Assembly (NCBI GenBank): GCA_037013495.1
Contig: CM072810.1
Coordinates: forward strand, 30,781,843-30,845,842
Reading direction: 5' to 3'
From: Hippophae tibetana
Taxonomy: Eukaryota > Streptophyta > Magnoliopsida > Rosales > Elaeagnaceae
Length of the DNA: 64,000 nt
Of the stretch, positions 10,441 to 19,794 are shown in pieces. The notes below the pieces were generated by a model that was given only the letters and a program-made list of their open reading frames with translations, was not told the origin of the DNA and ran no database searches. How positions within the stretch are numbered: the stretch's first letter is position 1; each line of letters opens with the position of its first letter. The translations under genes and the position numbers were made by a program.

Positions 10441-11840
10441 ACCCCCCTTCCCTTCACTTCAAAACTCACTTCTCTCTTCTTTCTTTCTCTCATTTCTTAG
10501 TTTTTAGTTTCTCTTAGTTTCTTTCTTAGTTTCTAAGCTTTTCTTAGTTTTTCTCTTAGTTTTTAGTTCAATTCTCTTAGGTTTAGAGTTCTTCTCTTTT
10601 TGAGAGGAACTTGTAATGTTTTTGTAATAATTTAGATTTTTGATTCAATATATGAAAGTGCAAATTCCGCTCAAAGGTTTTCTAGCTACGGGAATAGCGT
10701 CAAAGTTCTGTAAGGATTTTATTTTCTTTACAGTTATTTTTATGCTTTATTCTTACATGTTATATTCAACTTGTCTGTGGTTAAATTTAACTATGCTGGC
10801 TGTTTAGTAAATATGATGTAATAATGACGTTGTTATGCTTGCGAAATATTAAATAGGTAAAAATCTCTAAAATGAATTGATTTTTGTTTTTATTCAAGAT
10901 TTTATATTAAGAATGTTAGAGAGAAATATATTATTTTTCATTACAAACTTAAACCTGAAAATTAGATTTTAAGGTTTAGTTATCCGGTCTAATTTAGAGT
11001 AGTGCTCTTTTATTTGTTGGTACAATCGCCCGGTAGTTAGAGTAAAACTCTATTTCGAAAGTTTTTATAAGAATTATTATGTGAAAATATATTGACAACA
11101 TGTTTTCAATAGTGGTTTTAAAACTTGAAAGTTAGTACTCGGATAATTAAATTCTTATGTTTAATTTGGACACCTTGAATAATGTTTAAATTGTCTAACC
11201 CCACCAAAGGTGGCATTTAAATGGTTCATTTTCAATCTCTTAGAAAAAGGAATTAATTTAATTAAGCATATTAGTTATCAACCCCACCCATAAGTGTTAA
11301 TTGATTTGTTTAGTTAACAAAGAATATCTAACCCCACCAAAGGTGATATTTATATAAAAAAGAGAGAATCAATAAAATATCAATTTATATCTTTAATAAC
11401 CTAGTTAATATGAGCAAGCATAATTAATTTAGTTATTACATCCATAAATACTCCGCTAATATAAATGATAAAAATTTGCATGAATATTTATTGAATCTGT
11501 ATATATGTTTATTTTTAGATAATTATTTATTGAATTTGTATCTATGTTTATTTTTATGTTATTAGATCATATTTAATTAATCTGTATATATGTTTATTTT
11601 ATGTTATTAGATTAGGAACACAAAAACCAAACTATCGTGACAGGATGTTTAGGATTTAATTTCGTTTTTAAAAGTTTGAATAATAAATTAAAAACCACAT
11701 ACATTCCTTCCTTAGATCGACCTTGGGAGTATACTTATCATTTTCTTCGAAATGATTCGTGCACTTGCGAGAGTTTTATAAATATTAAAACCAAAGTATT
11801 GGCAAGAATCGACGATGTCGGTTTTCGTTCATCAAGTTTT

Positions 11841-11858
11841 TGGCGCCATTGCCGGGGA
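11841..11858 (+). other. Primer-binding site, tRNA-Asp type
   Basis: TGGCGCCATTGCCGGGGA begins seven bases after the LTR end and is complementary to the 3' end of plant tRNA-Asp(GUC) with a single mismatch (A instead of G at the eighth base). tRNA-Asp priming is characteristic of the Athila lineage. Confidence 0.85.
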
Positions 11859-12387
11859 AGGAATAGCGTTTTTAAATTATTTATCAAAATTTTAAAAACA
11901 TTTTTGTGCTGTAAATAATTGTGATATTTTAACAATAATCAAATTTCAAAATTCATAATAAATAAAAAATAAAAAAATAAAAAAAATAAAAAAATAAAAA
12001 AATAAAAAAATAAAAATAAAAAAATAAATTTTTTTTAATTGTAAAATAATTTAGAAATTTGAAATTTGAAGTAAAAAATTTTTACCGTTCATGAATAGTA
12101 AAAAAAATAATAATAAATAAAAAAAAAATTTAAAATTCAAAATTCAAAAAATTTTAAGTTAATAAGAAATAATATAGCGTGAATAGTAAAATAAAATTAC
12201 CGTTCATAAAAAAAAAATTCAAAAACTTAAATTTCAAAAATTTTAAGTTAATAAGACATAATATAGCGTGAATAGTAAAATAAAATTACCGTTCATGAAT
12301 AGTAAAAAATAAAAAAACATTACTTGAATTTATACCTAATTAACTAAATAACATGAAAAGTAAAAATCTAAGGGAGTTCTGTCTAGG

Positions 12388-12422
12388 AGACTAGTTCTTG
12401 GAAGCCTTTGTGCCACTAGTCT
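12388..12422 (+). ncRNA. Leader stem-loop 1 (putative structured RNA signal)
   Basis: AGACTAGT (12388-12395) pairs perfectly with ACTAGTCT (12415-12422) around a 19-base loop containing GGAAGCCTTTGTGCC. Two G-U pairs can extend it outward. It is homologous to stem-loop 2 but with different, still complementary stem bases. The same perfect stem is present in element C (52198-52205 with 52225-52232). Confidence 0.7.
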
Positions 12423-12447
12423 TTCTTGGGAACGTTGCTCTGGCTAG

Positions 12448-12486
12448 AAGAATGGTATTTAAGGAGCCGTTTGCACCACCATTCTT
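12448..12486 (+). ncRNA. Leader stem-loop 2 (putative structured RNA signal)
   Basis: AAGAATGGT (12448-12456) pairs with ACCATTCTT (12478-12486) around a 21-base loop containing GGAGCCGTTTGCACC. Offset from stem-loop 1 by 61 bases. Compared with stem-loop 1, two stem base pairs changed in both arms (C-G to A-T, A-T to G-C). It is perfect in element C (52136-52143 with 52164-52171) and partly decayed in A (31918-31925 with 31946-31953). Confidence 0.7.
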
Positions 12487-12674
12487 TCCTGGGAGCACTC
12501 TTGGTTAATAGTAATTATGTTACAAAATAAAAAAAATATAAAAAAAAAACAATTTCTTTTTTTTAGGGTTTAACTAGTTTTGTTTAAGTGCTTTGTATTA
12601 AATAACATGTAAATTTTCTCTAAATTTTTTTTATTTTGTTGACAAGAGTTTTAAATTTACGTTTACAATAGTCT

Positions 12675-13964
12675 ATGCGTGGTAGGAGATCCTTAGGAAA
12701 CCCTCTTACACCATATGTAAATAAATTTCATAAATTTAAACAAGTGTCAACAAAACTGGATTCTACCCATCAACCTGTTTTTGAGCCAAACATAGAACCA
12801 AGTCTTAATCCTTTACTAGAACCAAAAGAAATGGAGGAAAACCAACATATTAGGGAAACCACGATGAAGGAGTTTGCAAGACCGGTAATAGGCACGGCAA
12901 CTACCGCTATCCAGTTGGGAGAGGCTGCTCGGAATTATGACCTTAAAAATATTCATTTTTCTATGCTTCCTTCCTTTTATGGGCTACCTAATGAAGATTC
13001 TCTTTCCTTTATGAGAGATTTCTATGCTACGGTCCAAACATTCCCCTTCGGTATTCTAAACGAGGATCAACTTAGGATGAGATGTTTTCCCTACACGTTA
13101 AAGGATAAGGCCAAAGCTTGGTTGATGTCACTTCCCCCAGGTTCTCTGATGACATGGGGTAACATTTACAATAAATTCATGGGAAAATTCTATTCCCACC
13201 AAAAAACATCAGAGTTGAGAGGAAAGATTGCTACTTTCTCTCAGATGGATGGAGAACCATTCCATGAAGCTTGGGATAGGTTCAAAATGTTTCTCACTCA
13301 ATGTCCCCATCATAGCTTTCCCCTGCAGTTGCAGAACCAATTCTTTTACGATGGACTTACACAACAATGTCAGTTCATTGTCGACAACGCTGCAGGAGGA
13401 GCAATAGGAGAAAAGACTACCTCAGAGACGTATAACCTCTTTGAGATGTTGGGTGCTAATTCCCAACAGAAAAGCTCCCGAGTGAGAAAAGCTGGAGTTC
13501 ATGAAATCGACTCCAGTAATGAAGTTCAACAACAACTTGTTCAACTGACTAAGCAAGTTGCCCTTCTCGCTACACAAACCAACACCAATAATGATCAATA
13601 TGGTTTGTATAGCAACATGGGACATGGTACTGAAGCCTGTCCATATCAAGGAGAAACAACTGGACCTGAACAGGTCAATGTGTTGGGAGCATATCAACAG
13701 AGACCAAGGTTTGATCCCAATTCAAATACCTATAATCCTGGGTGGAGAAGTCATCCAAATTTCTCTTGGAGGCAAAACAACCCTCCTTTCACTCAAAGCT
13801 CAAACCAGGCAGGACAGCAATTCCACCCACCTATTCCAAGAAGCATTCCCAATAAACCAACCCTGGAGGACAACTTGAATTCCTTTATTCAAGTTTGTAG
13901 GGATAACCAATCAACGGTTGGACTCTGTGGAAGCTTCTATCAAAAAGGTGGAAGTTCAAGTTGA
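12675..13964 (+). CDS. gag: Gag1: first of two tandem gag proteins, element B
   Basis: 429 codons from ATG 12675. The central part (residues about 60-270) is a typical Athila-lineage retrotransposon gag domain, including [40 protein letters not shown] and [12 protein letters not shown]. Capsid-type gags assemble the cytoplasmic particle. The zinc-knuckle position at residues 309-322 reads Tyr-x2-Tyr-x4-His-x4-Cys instead of Cys-x2-Cys-x4-His-x4-Cys, so canonical RNA binding is unlikely. The C-terminal helix seen in element C is replaced by an unrelated tail, because 11 bases between two ACCAATC repeats have been lost near 13910. It is about half identical to gag2 by eye. Known: one gag per element is the rule. 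Inferred: a duplicated, partly specialised gag. Confidence 0.85.
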   Translation: MRGRRSLGNPLTPYVNKFHKFKQVSTKLDSTHQPVFEPNIEPSLNPLLEPKEMEENQHIRETTMKEFARPVIGTATTAIQLGEAARNYDLKNIHFSMLPSFYGLPNEDSLSFMRDFYATVQTFPFGILNEDQLRMRCFPYTLKDKAKAWLMSLPPGSLMTWGNIYNKFMGKFYSHQKTSELRGKIATFSQMDGEPFHEAWDRFKMFLTQCPHHSFPLQLQNQFFYDGLTQQCQFIVDNAAGGAIGEKTTSETYNLFEMLGANSQQKSSRVRKAGVHEIDSSNEVQQQLVQLTKQVALLATQTNTNNDQYGLYSNMGHGTEACPYQGETTGPEQVNVLGAYQQRPRFDPNSNTYNPGWRSHPNFSWRQNNPPFTQSSNQAGQQFHPPIPRSIPNKPTLEDNLNSFIQVCRDNQSTVGLCGSFYQKGGSSS

Positions 13965-14348
13965 ACAGTTAGTTGAACATTTGCAAAAAGGCAAAGACTA
14001 ATTTGAAACTTAAATGAATTCAATGAAAAGGAGACAATGAGTTTTTCATTCTGCAATCTCCAAGCAAACGTCTTACTAGAAGACGATAAATTTTAGTCCT
14101 GTATGGGAGGTCACCCATTATTGTATTTTCCTTTGTTTTAGTTTGCGTGTAATAAAAATTCATATGAAATAAAATTCGTTTGTTTCAAACATTCTGTCCA
14201 TTCGTTTAAAAAAAAATTAGGTTCCTTGCACTTTTTGCTTTTACGTTTTATCAAGTTATAAATATTTCTTAGAGATATCTACTATTGTTTTTAAAAGCAA
14301 AATGTTGATACACAATAGGAGGAGGATCATTGTCAACTACAAACAACC
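13965..14348 (+). other. Spacer between gag1 and gag2 with two hairpins like those after pol
   Basis: Noncoding 384 bases. CGTCTT-ACTAG-AAGACG (14069-14085) and ATGGG-AGGTCA-CCCAT (14103-14118) are two hairpins matching in order, spacing and partly in sequence the pair at 19532-19580 after pol (GGGAGGCAACCC motif). The rest is AT-rich, ending in GGAGGAGGATCATTG before the gag2 ATG. Confidence 0.7.
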
Positions 14349-15947
14349 ATGGGAGATGCTGAAGATAGGCGAAAAAAGATGAAAGAATATACAATGCCAA
14401 TCATTGGCAATGTAACTTCCGGTATCCAATTACAAGAGGCTGCAAGGAATTATGAATTGAAAAAGATTCATTATTCTTTGTTGCCTTCCTTTTACGGTAT
14501 CCCTAATGAAGACCCTTTGCATTTCATTCGAGAATTCTATGCTATTGTCCAAACCTTTCCACTACATGCAATTAATGAAGATCAACTTAGGATAAGGTGT
14601 TTTCCTTACACTCTCAAAGATAAAGCTTGGTCATGGTTCATTACTCTACAGTCAGGTTCTCTTAAAACTTGGGAGGCAGTCTATGAAATTTTTATGGGTA
14701 GGTTCTATTCCCATCAAAAGACTGTTGATCTAAGAACAAAGATAGCAACATTTTCTCAAATGTATGAAGAGCCCTTTCATGAAGCTTGGGAACGATTCAA
14801 ACTCCTTTTCATTCAATGTCAAAATCATAGCTTTCCATTACAGCTACAAAACCAATTCTTTTATGATGGATTGACACTACAGAGTCAATACATGGTTGAT
14901 AATGCTGCTAGAGGTGCTGTAGGAGAAAAGACCGCAGAGGAAACCTATAATCTTTATGAGCTGTTGGGTTCTAATTCCCAACAAAGAGGTGGTAGAAGGA
15001 AAGCAAAGGTCAATGAAGTTAGCTCTGATAAAGAGATAACCTTGCAACTTGCTGAATTGACTAAACAAGTGCAACTCCTCACTACCCATCAAATTTCAAA
15101 TCAAGAGGTATGTGAAGTGTGTTGTTCAATTGGGCAGGGTACTCATAATTGTTCAAATACTTGTGATTCTAGTGTCGATGCCATAGAGGAAGTCCAATCT
15201 TTTCAAAGGTATCATCCAAACACCTATAATCACCCAGCCTACACCCAATATCCAACACTAAGGTCGGATAACAACCACCCTTACCCACCAAGCCAATCTT
15301 TTAAACCAACCTTAGAAGATAGCTTGAATGCTTTTATTCAAGTTAGTCGTGACAACCAATTGATGACTAATCAAAGGTTGAACACCATGGAGGCTTCAGT
15401 TAAAAGAATTGAATCTAAAGTTGGGCAACTGGCTGAACAAATGCAAAAGAAAGAACCAGGAAAGTTGCCCAGTCAACCAGAACAAGCAAAGGATGTTAGA
15501 ACCCTTCGAAGTGGTAAGGTAGTCAATACCAGTTTACCTGAAATCTCTAACAATCTACCTTGTAGTTCAGGTAACAAAGAAGGCGATACTCTAATCTCGC
15601 AAAAAGGAGAAACAAGTGTTAAACTTAACAAGCCTTCTGAAAAACTCATTGGGGGGTCATCTGACACCCCCAAAATACAAAAGACAACAGAACCACACCA
15701 GATGCAAGTACCTTTTCCCTACCGGTTAAAAGAATCCAAACAAGATAAGCAATTCAATGATCTTTTTAATATGCTCTCTAAAGTAAATATCAATTTACCA
15801 TTATTAGAAGTGATCATGAATGTGCCCTCATATGCCAAGTTTTTCAAAGAGTTGAACACTAAGAAAAGGAGGTATGAATTGAATGAACGAGTAGTAGTAT
15901 CAAAAATTTCTAGCGCTGTACTTCAGCACAAACTACCCCTAAGTTGA
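14349..15947 (+). CDS. gag: Gag2: second tandem gag with pre-protease linker, element B
   Basis: 532 codons from ATG 14349. Residues about 10-230 form the Athila gag domain ([46 protein letters not shown]). A zinc knuckle lies at residues 255-268, C-x2-C-x4-Q-x4-C: the His ligand present in A and C is Gln here. Then come a coiled-coil-like segment ([20 protein letters not shown]), the linker with TLRSGK and the conserved segment before protease. The frame ends at TGA 15945-15947. In element A the gag and protease frames are continuous; here one C is missing from a CCCCC run near 15936, so pol lies in the -1 frame with a 34-base overlap (pol frame open from 15914). Confidence 0.88.
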   Translation: MGDAEDRRKKMKEYTMPIIGNVTSGIQLQEAARNYELKKIHYSLLPSFYGIPNEDPLHFIREFYAIVQTFPLHAINEDQLRIRCFPYTLKDKAWSWFITLQSGSLKTWEAVYEIFMGRFYSHQKTVDLRTKIATFSQMYEEPFHEAWERFKLLFIQCQNHSFPLQLQNQFFYDGLTLQSQYMVDNAARGAVGEKTAEETYNLYELLGSNSQQRGGRRKAKVNEVSSDKEITLQLAELTKQVQLLTTHQISNQEVCEVCCSIGQGTHNCSNTCDSSVDAIEEVQSFQRYHPNTYNHPAYTQYPTLRSDNNHPYPPSQSFKPTLEDSLNAFIQVSRDNQLMTNQRLNTMEASVKRIESKVGQLAEQMQKKEPGKLPSQPEQAKDVRTLRSGKVVNTSLPEISNNLPCSSGNKEGDTLISQKGETSVKLNKPSEKLIGGSSDTPKIQKTTEPHQMQVPFPYRLKESKQDKQFNDLFNMLSKVNINLPLLEVIMNVPSYAKFFKELNTKKRRYELNERVVVSKISSAVLQHKLPLS

Positions 15948-18900
15948 AAGACCCTGGAAGTTTTATTATAAACATAACTATGGGGGATAGGAAGGTTGCT
16001 AAAGCAATGCTTGATTTAGGTGCTAGTATAAATTTGATGCCCTACTCTATATTCTTACAACTCAATCTAGGGGATTTAAAACCCACAACTATGTCCCTTC
16101 AACTTGCAGATAGATCTCTTAAATATCCAGAGGGAATAGTTGAGGATGTTTTGGTACAGGTAGACAAACTAATAATACCTGTTGACTTTGTGGTTCTGGA
16201 TATGCAAGAAAATCCAGCATTGGACAGAGAGCACACAATATTGCTTGGTAGGCCATTTATGGCAACTACTAAAACTATTATTGATGTCCAAGATGGAAAT
16301 TTGACAATGACAGTCTTAGGGGAGACCGTTCATTTTAAAGTTTTTGATTCTTCACCTTTTCCTTCTATTTCTGCCATCGATGAAATATTCGAAGTTGATC
16401 CTTTGGATAATCTTGTCCAAAGCACCTTTTTACAAACCAGAATAGAAGACAAGCTTGAAACCGTTCTTACACTTGAAAAGGTTGAAGAAGATTTAGATGA
16501 GGAAATTAATGGGTACCTTAAACAACTAGACAATGATGAAGTGATGACAAAATCTAGTACACTTTTAAATCTACCCAGTTCTTCATCTAGTAAAGAGGCC
16601 AATCCACCTGAACTTGAACTCAAAGTCTTACCTGAGCACTTAAAATATGTGTTTTTGGGAGAGGGAGAAACTTATCCAGTGATAATTTCTTCAACCTTGA
16701 CCAAACCACAAGAAAAGGAACTCATCAAAGTGCTTAAACAGTTTAAGAAATCTATAAGTTGGAGTATAGGGGATATAAGAGGCATTAGTCCAACAATGTG
16801 TATGCACAAGATCAACTTGGAGGATGGTGCTAAACCTGTACGAGAGGCCCAAAGAAGACTAAACCCAAACATGCAAGAGGTAGTTAAAAAGGAAATTCTT
16901 AAATTATTAGAAGAAGGGATTATCTATCCTATTGCAGATAGTAAGTGGGTTAGTCCAGTGCATGTGGTACCAAAGAAATCTGGGATAACAGTTGTTAAGA
17001 ATGACAAAAGTGAATTAGTGCCCACTAGAATAATCACTGGATGGAGAATGTGTATAGATTTTAGGAAACTAAATTTATATACGAAAAAGGATCACTTTCC
17101 TCTTCCATTCATTGATCAAATGTTGGAAAGATTAGCTGGGCACGAATTTTACTGTTTTTTGGATAGACTGTCTGGATATTATCAAGTACCCATAGCACCA
17201 GAAGATCAGGAAAAGACCACATTTACATGTCCTTTTGGGACATTTGCTTTTCGCAGAATGCCATTTGGATTATGGAATGCCCCTGCCACGTTCCAGAGAT
17301 GCATGATATCCATTTTCTCGGACATGGTGGAAAAATTCATTGAGATTTTCATGGACGATTTCTCTGTCTTTGGGAACTCATTTGATGATTGCTTACATAA
17401 ATTGACTTTGGTTTTAGAAAGATGCATTGAATGCAATCTAACCCTTAGTTGGGAGAAAAGTCATTTTATGGTTCAACAAGGGATAGTTTTAGGGCATATA
17501 ATTTCAAACAAGGGTATTGAAGTTGATAAGGCAAAAGTTGAATTGATATCCAAACTACCTCCCCCTACATCTGTGAAGGGGATAAGAAGCTTCTTGGGAC
17601 ATGCAGGATTTTACAGACGATTTATTAAAGATTTCTCTAAAATAAGTCGTCATTTATGTAACTTGCTATCCAAAGATGCTGATTTTGACTTCAATAATGA
17701 CTGCCTTATTTCCTTTAATACCTTGAAAGATAAACTAACATCTACCCCTGTTATAATGGCACCAAACTGGTCTTTACCCTTTGAAATAATGTGTGACGCT
17801 TCTGATTATGCAATAGGAGCAGTCCTGGGACAAAGAGTGGATAAGCGTTTACATGTCATCTATTATGCTAGCAAAACACTCAATGATGCCCAGATGAATT
17901 ACACCACCACTGAAAAGGAATTCTTCGCTATAGTATTCTCTTTAGACAAATTTCGGTCTTATTTAGTAGGATCTAAAGTGATTGTGCATTCTGATCATGC
18001 TGCTTTAAGATACCTATTAAGTAAACCAAATGCCAAGCCAAGATTAATCAGGTGGGTCTTACTCTTACAAGAATTTGACCTAGAAATCAAGGATAAGAAA
18101 GGCAGTGAAAACTTAGTAGCTGACCATTTGTCTAGGTTGATTTCTGACTTCAATTCTCTTAAAGATGAGAGTAATGACGATATAGTTGAAACCTTTCCTG
18201 ATGAACAGTTATTTTTCATAGGTCCGAACCCATGGTATGCTGATATTGTAAACTATCTTGCCACTGGTGTTTTGCGACCTAACACTTCATATCAGGACAA
18301 GAAAAGGTTTTTTAAAACTATTAAGGACTATTTCTGGGATGACCCTTATTTATACAAGATTGGTCAAGATCAAGTCATTCGGAGATGTGTACCTGAAGAA
18401 GAACATAAGAGCATTCTGACTTTTTGTCATGAACTTCATTGTGGGGGTCATTTTGGAGGTGAAAAGACAGCCCGTAAGATATTACAGTCTGGATTCTTTT
18501 GGCCCACTCTTTTTAAAGATGCTCATATGTTTTGTGCACAATGTGATAGATGTCAAAGAACAAGAAACATAAGCAAAAGAGATGAAATGCCTTTGACATC
18601 TAATTTAGTTGTTGAACTCTTTGATGTATGGGGGATTGACTTTATGGGTCCTTTTCCCCCATCTAATGGTTTTCAATACATTTTGGTTGCTGTGGATTAT
18701 GTGTCCAAGTGGGTAGAAGCTATCCCCACCAAAACCAATGATGCTAATGTTGTTGTGAAATTCTTGAAAGATTTCATATTCAGTAGGTTCGGAACGCCTA
18801 GAGCTATAATAAGTGATGGAGGTAGCCATTTTTGTAACAAACTCTTTGATGGAGTACTAAACAAGTACAACATCACACATAAGGTAGCTACTCCATATCA

Positions 18901-19519
18901 TCCTCAAACTTCCGGTTTAGTGGAAGTAAGTAATAGGCAAATTAAGGGAATACTGGAACGCACTGTGCGTCCTTCAAGGAAGGATTGGGCATTTAAGTTA
19001 AATGATGCCTTATGGGCATATCGCACCGCTTACAAAACACCTATTGGGATGAGCCCTTACCGGTTAATCTTTGGGAAAGCGTGCCATCTTCCAGTTGAAC
19101 TTGAACACAAGGCTTACTGGGCAATTAAAGAGCTAAACATGGATTTGGATAAAGCAGGTGAAAAACGATTACTCCAGCTTCATGAGTTGGAAGAAATTAG
19201 GAATGAAGCTTATGAGAATGCCAAATTATACAAAGAGCGTACTAAGCGCTATCATGACAAGAGGCTAGTTCCTAAGACTTTTCACCCTGGAATGAAAGTT
19301 CTTTTATTTAACTCTCGTTTGAGATTGTTTCCAGGAAAGCTGAGATCAAGATGGGATGGACCATTCACAATAGTTCAGGTATTTGAACATGGAGTGGTAG
19401 AACTATTGGACTCCAAGACACAAAAAATGTTCAAAGTTAATGGCCATCGTGTCAAGCCTTATTTAGAAGAACCAAACAACATTGCTGAAATAGATTGCAT
19501 TTGGTTGAGTAATCCTTAG
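15944..19519 (+). CDS. pol: Pol polyprotein (protease, reverse transcriptase, RNase H, integrase), element B
   Basis: 1191 codons without a stop. The first codon counted is TTG in the gag2 overlap, so it is not an independent start; expression needs a frame change or a partner element. Protease: DLGAS with Asp24. Reverse transcriptase: Asp407 (FLDRLSG; Arg replaces the Gly of A and C) and FMDD at 469-472. RNase H: Asp618, Glu657, Asp684, Asp727. Integrase: His/Cys zinc domain about 829-870 and catalytic Asp899, Asp958, Glu994 with exactly 35 residues between the last two (D,D35E). The order protease-RT-RNase H-integrase is Ty3/gypsy. The ending, with [12 protein letters not shown], is Athila-like and has no chromodomain. 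The enzyme set copies element RNA to DNA and inserts it in the nucleus. Confidence 0.95.
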   Translation: MKDPGSFIINITMGDRKVAKAMLDLGASINLMPYSIFLQLNLGDLKPTTMSLQLADRSLKYPEGIVEDVLVQVDKLIIPVDFVVLDMQENPALDREHTILLGRPFMATTKTIIDVQDGNLTMTVLGETVHFKVFDSSPFPSISAIDEIFEVDPLDNLVQSTFLQTRIEDKLETVLTLEKVEEDLDEEINGYLKQLDNDEVMTKSSTLLNLPSSSSSKEANPPELELKVLPEHLKYVFLGEGETYPVIISSTLTKPQEKELIKVLKQFKKSISWSIGDIRGISPTMCMHKINLEDGAKPVREAQRRLNPNMQEVVKKEILKLLEEGIIYPIADSKWVSPVHVVPKKSGITVVKNDKSELVPTRIITGWRMCIDFRKLNLYTKKDHFPLPFIDQMLERLAGHEFYCFLDRLSGYYQVPIAPEDQEKTTFTCPFGTFAFRRMPFGLWNAPATFQRCMISIFSDMVEKFIEIFMDDFSVFGNSFDDCLHKLTLVLERCIECNLTLSWEKSHFMVQQGIVLGHIISNKGIEVDKAKVELISKLPPPTSVKGIRSFLGHAGFYRRFIKDFSKISRHLCNLLSKDADFDFNNDCLISFNTLKDKLTSTPVIMAPNWSLPFEIMCDASDYAIGAVLGQRVDKRLHVIYYASKTLNDAQMNYTTTEKEFFAIVFSLDKFRSYLVGSKVIVHSDHAALRYLLSKPNAKPRLIRWVLLLQEFDLEIKDKKGSENLVADHLSRLISDFNSLKDESNDDIVETFPDEQLFFIGPNPWYADIVNYLATGVLRPNTSYQDKKRFFKTIKDYFWDDPYLYKIGQDQVIRRCVPEEEHKSILTFCHELHCGGHFGGEKTARKILQSGFFWPTLFKDAHMFCAQCDRCQRTRNISKRDEMPLTSNLVVELFDVWGIDFMGPFPPSNGFQYILVAVDYVSKWVEAIPTKTNDANVVVKFLKDFIFSRFGTPRAIISDGGSHFCNKLFDGVLNKYNITHKVATPYHPQTSGLVEVSNRQIKGILERTVRPSRKDWAFKLNDALWAYRTAYKTPIGMSPYRLIFGKACHLPVELEHKAYWAIKELNMDLDKAGEKRLLQLHELEEIRNEAYENAKLYKERTKRYHDKRLVPKTFHPGMKVLLFNSRLRLFPGKLRSRWDGPFTIVQVFEHGVVELLDSKTQKMFKVNGHRVKPYLEEPNNIAEIDCIWLSNP

Positions 19520-19531
19520 CACCAAAAAGAT

Positions 19532-19580
19532 ACGTCTTGCTAAGACGTTAAACTAAGCGCTGGATGGGAGGCAACCCATC
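19532..19580 (+). other. Paired hairpins after pol
   Basis: ACGTCTT-GCT-AAGACGT (19532-19548) and GATGGG-AGGCAA-CCCATC (19563-19580), starting 12 bases after the pol stop. The GGGAGGCAACCC core is common downstream of pol in Athila-lineage elements, and a remnant is also seen in element D at 34382-34394. Also present in A (24640-24676) and C (45182-45232). Role unknown; an RNA stability or 3'-processing function is possible. Confidence 0.6.
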
Positions 19581-19692
19581 ATGTTAGGTAATTTTTTTGT
19601 TATTTGTTTTATTTACTTAATTTTATTGTTTATTTTAGTTTACTTGTATGTGAACAATTTTTAAAATTGTTAAAACTAAAATATTTGTTGAG

Positions 19693-19794
19693 ATGTTAGA
19701 AGTTCACAGCGATCTGTCTGTATACACTTTAATGATGAATATGATGGATGCACCTACATTTCTTCATTACTACTTACACATTCTCAAGAAATAG
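19693..19794 (+). other. Short 33-codon frame after pol, shared with element C
   Basis: ATG 19693 to TAG 19792-19794, beginning MLEVHS and ending HYYLHILKK. The same frame with three replacements is at 45070-44969 (minus) in C. In A the ATG is ATA and an internal TGA appears. I recognise no function. B/C differences include amino-acid changes, so selection on a peptide is not shown. Confidence 0.25.

Larger units (their letters stand above)
9853..11834 (+). repeat. Element B 5' LTR
   Basis: 1982 bases, starting TGATGAGTGCTC and ending GTTCATCA, so the usual TG...CA is extended to a 6-bp terminal inverted repeat. The first bases form a hairpin (AGTGCT-CAAAA-AGCACT). U3 holds a CpG-dense patch (10150-10290), three TGACGTCA-type sites and a TATA box. 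U5 holds three AACCCCACC repeats. It differs from the 3' LTR by roughly 1% substitutions by eye, plus indels in the GC-rich patch and in the CTTAGTTTT-rich stretch after the TATA box. Confidence 0.92.
11859..12674 (+). other. Element B leader (5' UTR) with A-rich tract, 89-bp repeats and paired stem-loops
   Basis: Noncoding leader between primer site and gag1. At 11955-12030 it is almost pure A with T interruptions. At about 12130-12330 an 89-bp unit containing AATATAGCGTGAATAGTAAA and ACCGTTCAT repeats (unit starts near 12171 and 12260). At 12380-12500 two tandem 61-bp stem-loops, annotated separately, follow. No long open frame. Such leaders carry packaging and dimerisation signals in retroelements; which segment does so here is unknown. 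Confidence 0.75.

Noticed and set aside
10074..10517. Frames of 70-150 codons in the GC-rich LTR patch (also 21590-22064, 42599-43127 and 54113-54589)
   Set aside because: Arg/Ala/Pro-rich translations in several frames at once are a compositional artefact of the CpG-rich tract.
11637..11918. 93-codon plus-strand frame across the LTR end and primer site, also at 23154-23435 and on the minus strand at 41578-41297
   Set aside because: It straddles LTR U5, the primer-binding site and the leader, is repeated only because the LTR is repeated, and has no recognisable domain.
15944..15946. TTG at 15944 as a genuine start codon for pol
   Set aside because: It lies inside the frame overlap, and in element A the same codon is internal to a continuous gag-pol frame.
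16330..18829. Minus-strand frames of 66-97 codons inside the B pol gene
   Set aside because: Antisense shadows of a gene whose plus-strand frame is fully explained; the same antisense frames recur wherever pol is copied.
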